From Kiritimatiellia bacterium (lineage in GTDB: Bacteria; Verrucomicrobiota; Kiritimatiellia; SLAD01): a stretch of DNA of 5,593 nt. The notes under the pieces are model-generated. The model was given only the letters and a program-made list of their open reading frames with translations. It had not been told where the DNA came from and searched no databases. Positions within the stretch are counted from its first letter, which is position 1. Each line of letters begins with the position of its first letter. The stretch is from assembly GCA_007127595.1 (NCBI GenBank), contig SKZA01000162.1, forward strand, positions 1 to 5,593. Reading direction: 5' to 3'. The position numbers were made by a program, and so were the translations under genes. Of the stretch, positions 1-5,031 are shown piece after piece.

Positions 1-1662
1 ATTCGCGCGCGGGGTGCGCATACGCTCACGTTCGCATCGTCCTCCGGCCCTGCGCAACTGACCATTGATGGGGCGGGCAGCGGTTTCGTTGAATTCCGCA
101 CGCAGTCTTCCATTGTGCTGGCAACGAATTTGCTCATTACGATTACGAACGTGAACGAGAATCACGGACTGGAAGGCGTACTCGATGATGATTATGGCGC
201 GCTACGCTTGCGGGATAACTGGACCGGACCGGGCGGGTTGATCAAAGACGGTGCGGGTGTGATGACGCTGACCGGCGGCGGCAAGGACTATACCGGTGAG
301 ACAGTGGTGGATTTCGGCGTCCTGCGCGTTACGGAACCGGCCTCGCCGCAAAACACGGCGGGCGTGACGGTCAATCCGGGGGGACAGTTGCGTTTGGTAT
401 CGGACGGAGATCGCCTCTATCCATTTGGCGGATCGATTACGTTAAACAGCATGGTGCGTGGCGGGGCTGTCCCGGTGGGCGAAGAGTTGGGCATTCTTGG
501 CGCGTTGCGATACGACCCCGGCAGCAACGATAACCGCGCGGAAATAACCAACAACGTGGTGATTGCGGGTCCGACCAGTCTGCATGTGGACGGTGCGCGG
601 AACGTGATGGACTTGAGCGGTCCGCTGTCCGGGGCGGGCGCGTTCAGTAAATCGGGCGGCGGTACGCTGGTATTGAGCGGCGATAATTCCGTTTACACCG
701 TGCCGGTGACAGTCAGCAATGGCACGCTACAAGTGGACGGCGCCTTGGGCGCTGCGGTGTGGCTGGACACGGATGGCACGATTTCGGGCTCGGGTGTGGT
801 GGGCGCGTTGAGTGGGTCGGGGACGGTTTCTCCCGGACCCGGAACGGCAACTTTGACGACGCCGTCGGTGAATGGATTAAACTATCGATTCACCTTCACG
901 GAAACGGATGCGGGCATTCTGCGATTGACCGGCGGCACGCCGTTTGTCAGCGCCTTGAATATAGCGAACACGATTGAGTTGTTCTTTGACGTGGAGTCGC
1001 TGGACGAGAGCAGCGTATTCGAAGGCGGATTCTTCACGGATGAGACGGCCGACTTCTTTGCCTCGATTGAGAACGCCGCGTGGACGTTCTACGTCCGCGA
1101 CGAAGAGGGCGAGGTGGAGCATGAGGGTGACACCTATTCGGTATACGGCGAATCGCTGGAGGTCGGCACGGCAAGCGCGACGATCGATTTCGGCGCAGGT
1201 CCGGTCAATGGGCGCATTCTTCGAATCGGCACGGAAGAGGAACCCACGGGTTTCGCCGCATGGCAGAAAGAGGAGTTTACGCCCGCCGAGTTGGACGACC
1301 CGGAAGTCAGCGGGCCCTTGGCCGATCCGGACGAGTCCGGGATCCCAAACCTTTTGCGATACGCGCTGGGTTTGGGTCGGTTTGATGCATACGAACACGC
1401 GCTGCCTGGCGGGAGTATAAATGTCGTGCCTGTCTTCCGGCACCGCCGACTGATTGCTGAAGACCCCGAGGTCGTGTATGTCATTGAAGTCAATGATGAC
1501 CTGAAGTCCGGTGACTGGGATGACGTGGTCTTGGGCGTCGACTTGATCGAGTTGACTACTACGCCAACGGGCGATGGCCTCACGGAAATTGTGGAATACG
1601 AAGTGCCCGCCCACACGCTCGTGACGCCAAAATTTTTCCGCTTGGAAGTAGGGATGGAGTAG
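1..1662 (+). CDS. Autotransporter-associated beta-strand repeat protein with C-terminal PVC-type module (5' truncated)
   Basis: The frame is open from the first base to a TAG at 1660-1662, giving 553 visible residues, so the true start lies upstream; a GTG at 115 is only an internal Val. At least two copies of the autotransporter-associated repeat are visible, near residues 78-109 (GAGVMTLTGGG then YTGETVV) and 210-245 (GGGTLVLSGDN then VSNGTLQV), with Gly/Ser/Thr-rich parallel-beta sequence between and after them. An acidic region follows. From about residue 418 there is a separate module: FAAWQKEEF, then DPDESGIPNLLRYALG (resembling a dockerin or thrombospondin-3 calcium loop), then VYVIEVNDDL, and the end FFRLEVGME. 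By family knowledge this is a secreted or cell-surface beta-helical protein. No membrane-inserting autotransporter barrel is present at the C-terminus, so the export route is unclear. The ligand or substrate cannot be told from sequence. Confidence is high for the coding call and the repeat family, low for function. Confidence 0.88.
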   Translation: MRARGAHTLTFASSSGPAQLTIDGAGSGFVEFRTQSSIVLATNLLITITNVNENHGLEGVLDDDYGALRLRDNWTGPGGLIKDGAGVMTLTGGGKDYTGETVVDFGVLRVTEPASPQNTAGVTVNPGGQLRLVSDGDRLYPFGGSITLNSMVRGGAVPVGEELGILGALRYDPGSNDNRAEITNNVVIAGPTSLHVDGARNVMDLSGPLSGAGAFSKSGGGTLVLSGDNSVYTVPVTVSNGTLQVDGALGAAVWLDTDGTISGSGVVGALSGSGTVSPGPGTATLTTPSVNGLNYRFTFTETDAGILRLTGGTPFVSALNIANTIELFFDVESLDESSVFEGGFFTDETADFFASIENAAWTFYVRDEEGEVEHEGDTYSVYGESLEVGTASATIDFGAGPVNGRILRIGTEEEPTGFAAWQKEEFTPAELDDPEVSGPLADPDESGIPNLLRYALGLGRFDAYEHALPGGSINVVPVFRHRRLIAEDPEVVYVIEVNDDLKSGDWDDVVLGVDLIELTTTPTGDGLTEIVEYEVPAHTLVTPKFFRLEVGME

Positions 1663-1846
1663 CCACCAACCTCAAGAGGAGCGCATAAGCGGGGTGTCTC
1701 AAGTCTCGACAGGGCAGCCGTGCACGTCGCGTCATCGTCGCCCCAGACGACCCCCCTTTGAAGGTATATCCTCTCAAGGAACGGCCTTGTATGTCACGTC
1801 CTGATACATCATAGACGAGCGACTCCGAGTCTTTGCATAAAACGAA

Positions 1847-1881
1847 GAAGCCCTCATTCTCGGCTGGAGAATGAGGGCTTC
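1847..1881 (-). terminator. Perfect 15-bp hairpin, probable rho-independent terminator read on the minus strand
   Basis: The arms at 1847-1861 and 1867-1881 are perfectly complementary (GAAGCCCTCATTCTC and its inverse) with a 5-nt loop, ggctg. Read on the minus strand, the stem is followed by ttcgttttatg, a broken U-rich tract. Read on the plus strand, the sequence after the stem (gtgttggcg) is not T-rich. The geometry therefore favours stopping minus-strand transcription from the antiporter side, although its stop codon is about 540 bp away. The hairpin could still act in both directions for the convergent pair. Confidence 0.6.
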
Positions 1882-1959
1882 GTGTTGGCGAGCCGCCTTG
1901 GTCGTGTCGGGAAGGGAAGGGGCGACCCGCCGAAGTCCGTCTTTCGAAATTCCCATTGC

Positions 1960-1988
1960 GGATTTGTGGTCTCCTCAGCCACAAATCC
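1960..1988. repeat. 10-bp inverted repeat (hairpin)
   Basis: GGATTTGTGG at 1960-1969 is perfectly complementary to CCACAAATCC at 1979-1988, with a 9-nt spacer, tctcctcag. It is followed on the plus strand by an AT-rich stretch holding a smaller inverted repeat (tgatat at 1992-1997, atatca at 2005-2010). There is no T-run on either side, so this is not a standard terminator. It could be an RNA structure, a protein-binding palindrome or a dispersed intergenic repeat. Confidence 0.5.
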
Positions 1989-2186
1989 CTATGATATATT
2001 AGCAATATCAATGCCAAGACGGAAGAATCGATCCGCATTTGAGGGGAACGCTCTCGGCCTGTAAAGGTAAAGCCTTTAAATTCATGTGGTTATAAATCAT
2101 GATGTAAAAGGGACATTCTCTTGCAACCCTTTCTGACATTCTTCCGAGTTTCAAATGAGAGAAAATGCCATCTCGGTTTCGCACAT

Positions 2187-2354
2187 ATGAGAAACGATGA
2201 GAGGTGTATGCCGTCGGTTCGTCGCACATTGCTGGAGCAATTGAAGAAATTCTTGAGCCGCGCTGGTTACAGCGTGGAAGCAGTATCCAGTGGTCAATCT
2301 GTCCACCGCTTTCCGCCGGAGGCGGATCCGCCTTTGCAAAACGACGGCGGCTAA
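2187..2354 (+). pseudogene. Short reading frame resembling the start of a response-regulator receiver domain
   Basis: An ATG at 2187 opens a 55-residue frame ending at TAA 2352-2354. A second in-frame ATG at 2208 has a Shine-Dalgarno-like tgagagg only 3 nt upstream and would give 48 residues. The segment NDER, PSVRRTLLEQL, then FLSRAGYSVEAVSSGQ matches the usual order in receiver domains: the acidic loop after beta-1, the amphipathic helix 1, then GYxVxxAxxG of beta-2. The first expected Asp appears as Asn. Neither the phosphoacceptor Asp nor any later receiver element follows. Instead the frame becomes PPEADPP where it crosses the palindromic element at 2312-2333, and it stops shortly after. 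I read it as a decayed fragment, possibly ended by that element. It could also be a chance resemblance or a genuine small protein. Confidence 0.3.
2312..2333. repeat. GC-rich palindromic element (tccgcc / ggcgga / tccgcc)
   Basis: The unit tccgcc occurs at 2312-2317, its complement ggcgga at 2321-2326, and tccgcc again at 2327-2332. This allows a 6-bp hairpin with a 3-nt loop, or a perfect 14-bp palindrome at 2320-2333 centred on ggatcc. Such triple-complement GC elements resemble small dispersed intergenic repeats found in many bacterial genomes. Only one copy lies in this window, so being a dispersed repeat is inference. It sits inside the receiver-like fragment. Confidence 0.45.
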
Positions 2355-2424
2355 ACATTCGTTTAAACTGCTCGACAGGAGTCATTCGGCCACAGCGCAT
2401 CCAACTCAGATCCCGAGCGCTTGA

Positions 2425-4158
2425 TTACGATTTCCCGCCTTTGTTCCGCACAATTTGGTGGCCGCCGAGTTCGTTGCGGAGGATGGACCAAACGGCGTCT
2501 CTATCGGTCGCATCCAGCAAGTGTTGACGAACCTCATCGCGGTGCAGTGATCGAATCAAGTGGGCGAGTGTTTGGACCTGAATATCGTCATCGTCCATTG
2601 GCGTCAGGATGAGAAAGATGAGTTGTGTGGGGAGGCCGTCCGGAGAATCCCAGTCGATGCCTTGAGTCGCGCGCCCGAACACGATGATGGGCTTGAGTAA
2701 GCCTTCGAGACGGGCGTGGGGAAGGGCAATGCCCTTTTCGACGGCCGTTCCCATGGCGTATTCGCGTTCCAGAACGGCCTTGGCGAGCGTTGCGGGTGGT
2801 GGAAGATTCGGTTGTTCGGCGGCTTTTTCGCAAAGTTCCCGGATAGCGGTATCCCGGTCCGTCGTGCTGAGGTTTTCCACCATGCCACGCGAGGAGAAGA
2901 ATTCGAGGAGGCTGATTTCACGCCGCTTCAACAGGGAAGCCTTCAACCATGGTCCCAGCAGTACGGAGGAGAAAATCGCACCAAACACGATGGCGACAAA
3001 GATGGGTTCGCTGATCAGTCCGTATTCCAGAGCCAGCACGCCCACGACGATCTCCATCGCTCCGCCGGGTGTATGGGCGATGGCAATGGTGGCTCGATTA
3101 GCGCGCGGTAGTTTCGTGAGCGTGACGCCGACCCACGCGCCGAAATAGCGTCCTCCAACGCCCACGACCGTCACCAAGAGAACCAGAAACAGATTAAAGT
3201 TGGTCAGAAAATCGACCTTCAAACCGATACTGGCAAAAAAGACGGGCACGAAGATGGCATAGACCATCTGGGAGATGACTTGGCGCGTGCGTTCGCTCAA
3301 GGCTTTTGCCCCGCCCGCCATAATGCCGGCCAGAAAGAAACCGAATAGCGCGTGGATGCCGATCCGTTGGGTGATCGCGCCACACAAGAGGCCCAGCAGA
3401 CAGATGAAGGTCAGCGAGGAAGCGGGTTGCGGCAGTTCCCAGTCATGTATCTTGCTCATGGCCCGGTTGGTGAGGGAACGACCCAAGGTAAGACATAGGG
3501 CGGTGAATCCTATGGTGCCGAGCACCACGAACATCGTGCGGCCTATCTCGAGATCGGCATGGAGGAAGAAGCTCAAGACCAGCGAAAAAATCAACCAACC
3601 GATGATGTCATTGACCGACAACGCGCTCATGAGCAGGAATCCGAGGTCTGTCTTGGTCAAATGCAGGTCGTGCAATGCGCGGGCGGCTATCGGCAAGGCG
3701 CTGATGGTCAGCACCGTGGCCATAAAAATCGCGAACAGCAGCCGCTGATTCGGATCGGCCAGATAGCGATCAGGCAGAAAGAGAAAGGGCACGAAGGCAA
3801 TGGCCATCGGAATAACGATATCGGCCAGTGCGATTTTGAGGGCTGCGCCCCGCTGACGCCACGCACTGGCAAAATCGATTTCCAGACCGGTTTCGAGGAG
3901 CAAGAACAGGACGCCGAGCCAGGCGACCGTTTCCAGCATGCTCACCTGAATGGGGTCAATGGGGAAGAGCCACCCGAAAAACTCCGGGAAATAGCGGCCC
4001 AGAATAGTCGGGCCGAGCAAGATCCCGACAAGGATTTCAGCGGTGAGCGGCGGTTGGTGCCAGCGCCGGAAAACCTCACCTAACCCCCTCGCCAATCCCA
4101 ACAGGAGCAGCAATTGGATGAGAAAGATGTAAATGTGGTGTTCGCCCGGATATTCCAA
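2425..4158 (-). CDS. CPA2-type cation:proton antiporter fused to a PTS EIIA (fructose-type) domain
   Basis: An inner-membrane protein of 577 residues. About 12 hydrophobic segments span roughly residues 10-405, including PPLTAEILVGILLGP near 36-50, which is typical of the Na+/H+ exchanger domain of CPA2 proteins (KefB/KefC/NapA relatives). The ion-binding site of helix 6 reads SVNDIIGW, with Asn183-Asp184. The HTPGGAMEIVVG segment near 362-373 is the usual conserved late helix. From about residue 414 a cytosolic EIIA type-2 domain follows, with the motif GIALPHAR; His481 is the expected phosphorylation site. The likely role is exchange of Na+ or K+ for H+, with EIIA as a possible phosphorylation-responsive regulator; ion specificity is not visible. 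The start is TTG 4158, chosen because GGGAGG lies 8 nt upstream. An in-frame TTG at 4194 would add 12 residues but has a poorer site. The stop is TAA at 2425-2427. The beta-barrel gene upstream is co-directional, 89 bp away. Confidence 0.92.
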   Translation of the reverse strand: MEYPGEHHIYIFLIQLLLLLGLARGLGEVFRRWHQPPLTAEILVGILLGPTILGRYFPEFFGWLFPIDPIQVSMLETVAWLGVLFLLLETGLEIDFASAWRQRGAALKIALADIVIPMAIAFVPFLFLPDRYLADPNQRLLFAIFMATVLTISALPIAARALHDLHLTKTDLGFLLMSALSVNDIIGWLIFSLVLSFFLHADLEIGRTMFVVLGTIGFTALCLTLGRSLTNRAMSKIHDWELPQPASSLTFICLLGLLCGAITQRIGIHALFGFFLAGIMAGGAKALSERTRQVISQMVYAIFVPVFFASIGLKVDFLTNFNLFLVLLVTVVGVGGRYFGAWVGVTLTKLPRANRATIAIAHTPGGAMEIVVGVLALEYGLISEPIFVAIVFGAIFSSVLLGPWLKASLLKRREISLLEFFSSRGMVENLSTTDRDTAIRELCEKAAEQPNLPPPATLAKAVLEREYAMGTAVEKGIALPHARLEGLLKPIIVFGRATQGIDWDSPDGLPTQLIFLILTPMDDDDIQVQTLAHLIRSLHRDEVRQHLLDATDRDAVWSILRNELGGHQIVRNKGGKS

Positions 4159-4166
4159 TGACGATT

Positions 4167-4172
4167 CCTCCC
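4167..4172 (-). promoter_or_regulatory. Ribosome binding site deciding the antiporter's TTG start
   Basis: On the minus strand GGGAGG lies 8 nt upstream of TTG 4158. This is close to ideal in sequence and spacing, and it supports this start over the in-frame TTG at 4194. The site falls within the longer frame's coding region, which would make it redundant if the longer start were used. Confidence 0.7.
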
Positions 4173-4215
4173 TGTTCGTTCTGCGAACTGACAACTCATT
4201 CGGTCATCAGGACCT

Positions 4216-4239
4216 CAAAAAGGCCACATGCATACATGG
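4216..4239 (-). terminator. Weak candidate terminator between the barrel gene and the antiporter gene
   Basis: Nine nt after the minus-strand stop at 4248, the sequence ccatgtatgcatgtgg can fold into a 6-bp stem (4224-4229 with 4234-4239) that includes two G-U pairs, with a 4-nt loop. It is followed on the minus strand by cc and a run of five T (4217-4221). The T-run and position fit a rho-independent terminator, but the stem is short. Read-through into the antiporter is quite possible. Confidence 0.35.
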
Positions 4240-4247
4240 ATCGCAAG

Positions 4248-4868
4248 TCAAAAACGCCGACGGACCGCGAAGGTATTGGCGTTATGCCCTTCACTCATAT
4301 TGCCCAATGTGCGCATGCCTCCGGAACGGTGATGAAGGCGATAGACCAACTCCCATTCAGGATATCGCCGCAAGGAGAACGCCAGTTCCGGCCCGAAGTA
4401 ATAGAGGAGGGTCGCGTTGCCTCTCCGCCGTTCTTCCCTGACCCGTTCCATACCGATCGCGCGGTCCACCAGGCTCAAGCCGACCGTAACAGAGGGCTTG
4501 ATCAGGATATGCGGCAATAGCGGCAGGCCCTTGGAACGCATGTAGAGGCCGCCCCACAATTCACCCGATCGACGGTCGGCAATGCGTGCGGCTATCCCCA
4601 TTTCCGCACCCGTCGCGAAGTATGGCCCCATACGACGCCAATCACGGCCGTAGGCGATGCCTGCTACGTAATTATTTTCGGACTCAACATCGAAGGGGTT
4701 CAGGCTATCGCCTGTCGTTTCCTTCGTGTACCGTCCGCCGAAAATCTGAACCCAGCGATCGCCCGCATCGACGGCGTCATCCCCGGCGTATAGGGCGTTG
4801 GGGAACGCCGCCATTCCCGCTGATACCAGCAGGAACAGGCTCATGTTATGGACATGACGAATAAGCAT
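4248..4868 (-). CDS. Outer-membrane beta-barrel protein with PagL-like HHRSG motif (acyloxyacyl hydrolase-like)
   Basis: A protein of 206 residues. The N-terminus (MLIRHVHN, then the hydrophobic SLFLLVSAGMAAF, then NALYA before GDD) is a credible Sec signal peptide cleaved near residue 28. The mature part shows alternating polar and apolar strands with aromatic ends and finishes TFAVRRRF; a terminal Phe is the classic outer-membrane assembly signal. Near the end YRLHHRSGGM (His180-x-Ser182) resembles the catalytic H-x-S of PagL lipid A 3-O-deacylase. The position where PagL has its catalytic Glu appears to be Asn in GHNANTF. It may be a lipid A deacylase relative or a structural barrel sharing that fold; activity is not established. 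The ATG at 4868 keeps the whole signal peptide. A second ATG at 4844 would shorten its n-region. The only strong Shine-Dalgarno (GGAGGG at 4891-4896) lies 22 nt upstream of the ATG, too far to be convincing. An open frame continues upstream to 5216 but has no protein-like character. Confidence 0.7.
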   Translation of the reverse strand: MLIRHVHNMSLFLLVSAGMAAFPNALYAGDDAVDAGDRWVQIFGGRYTKETTGDSLNPFDVESENNYVAGIAYGRDWRRMGPYFATGAEMGIAARIADRRSGELWGGLYMRSKGLPLLPHILIKPSVTVGLSLVDRAIGMERVREERRRGNATLLYYFGPELAFSLRRYPEWELVYRLHHRSGGMRTLGNMSEGHNANTFAVRRRF

Positions 4869-4881
4869 GCTCTTGTATAAT
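4854..4881 (+). promoter_or_regulatory. Candidate sigma70-type promoter for the plus-strand gene at 5032
   Basis: A perfect TATAAT lies at 4876-4881 on the plus strand. With a 16-bp spacer, the hexamer ATGACG at 4854-4859 matches TTGACA at four of six positions. Transcription would start near 4888 and give a leader of about 145 nt before the ATG at 5032. The -35 element would lie inside the first codons of the divergent barrel gene, so the two transcription units may interfere with each other. Confidence 0.4.
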
Positions 4882-4886
4882 CGTAT

Positions 4887-4984
4887 TGCTCCCTCCTGGA
4901 GCAGGAAGCATACAAGGTTTGCAGTGGCTTTGTGCGCCACGCTCTTCGTAGTGCCCTGCTCCAGTAGGGCGCGTGGCACGCACA
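4887..4984 (+). promoter_or_regulatory. Structured 5' leader with competing inverted repeats
   Basis: Three pairings are possible upstream of the gene at 5032. The first is a small hairpin (tgctcc 4887-4892 with ggagca 4898-4903). The second is a longer stem (tgtgcgccacgc 4931-4942 with gcgtggc 4971-4977 and gcaca 4980-4984, with a 2-nt bulge) enclosing an inner hairpin (gccct 4953-4957 with agggc 4966-4970). The third is a 10-bp long-range pairing, ctggagcagg at 4896-4905 with cctgctccag at 4955-4964, which excludes the first hairpin and the inner hairpin. I recognise no known riboswitch. This may be a regulatory leader, or a palindromic target for a DNA-binding protein. Confidence 0.35.
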
Positions 4985-5020
4985 CGCGCTGCATAACGTT
5001 CGGATGTTTTCTGCAAGGCG

Positions 5021-5028
5021 AAGGAAAG
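5021..5028 (+). promoter_or_regulatory. Ribosome binding site for the plus-strand gene at 5032
   Basis: AAGGAAAG lies just upstream, with the AGGA core at 5022-5025 and 6 nt to the ATG at 5032. This is good sequence and spacing and fixes the start ahead of the in-frame ATGs at 5074 and 5080. Confidence 0.65.
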
Positions 5029-5031
5029 TCA

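Larger units (their letters stand above)
1663..2424. other. 762-bp region without a confident gene between two convergent genes
   Basis: The plus-strand gene ends at 1662 and the minus-strand antiporter ends at 2425. Several reading frames of 60-150 codons cross this stretch on both strands, but they overlap each other, lack recognisable domains and are Arg/Ser/Pro-rich, as expected of chance frames in GC-rich DNA. What can be supported is structural: hairpins at 1847-1881 and 1960-1988, a palindromic GC element at 2312-2333, and a receiver-domain-like fragment at 2187-2354. Around 1990-2110 the sequence is AT-richer than the flanking genes (for example tatgatatatt at 1990-2000, ttataaatcatgatg at 2090-2104), which fits non-coding or regulatory DNA. 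I see no clear terminator directly after the stop at 1662. Confidence 0.6.

Noticed and set aside
877..1616. Long minus-strand open frames opposite the repeat protein gene
   Set aside because: They lie antisense to a clearly coding frame with recognisable domains, overlap each other in different frames, and show no protein-family pattern.
1580..2038. 152-residue minus-strand frame across the end of the first gene and the intergenic region
   Set aside because: It overlaps the coding end of the repeat protein, contains both arms of the perfect hairpin at 1847-1881, and has Arg/Ser/Pro-rich low-information sequence without a convincing ribosome binding site.
2062..2078. taaagg-taaag-ccttta inverted repeat
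   Set aside because: Only 6 bp and AT-rich, with no linked gene start or T-run; too weak to call.
2352..2368. taaac-attc-gttta hairpin and gtttaaac palindrome
   Set aside because: A 5-bp AT-rich stem with no conserved context or U-tract; expected by chance at this length.
2008..2400. 130-residue minus-strand frame in the gene-poor stretch
   Set aside because: No recognised domain. Its middle is the translation of the palindromic GC element (KADPPPAESGG), and the tail runs through AT-rich non-coding-like DNA.
3559..4083. Plus-strand frame of 174 residues opposite the antiporter
   Set aside because: It is the antisense shadow of conserved transmembrane helices; its Gln/Glu/Arg/Gly-rich composition reflects the complement of hydrophobic codons.
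4159..4194. Longer start for the antiporter at TTG 4194
   Set aside because: The added 12 residues are hydrophilic and unlike family starts, while the TTG at 4158 has GGGAGG at ideal spacing.
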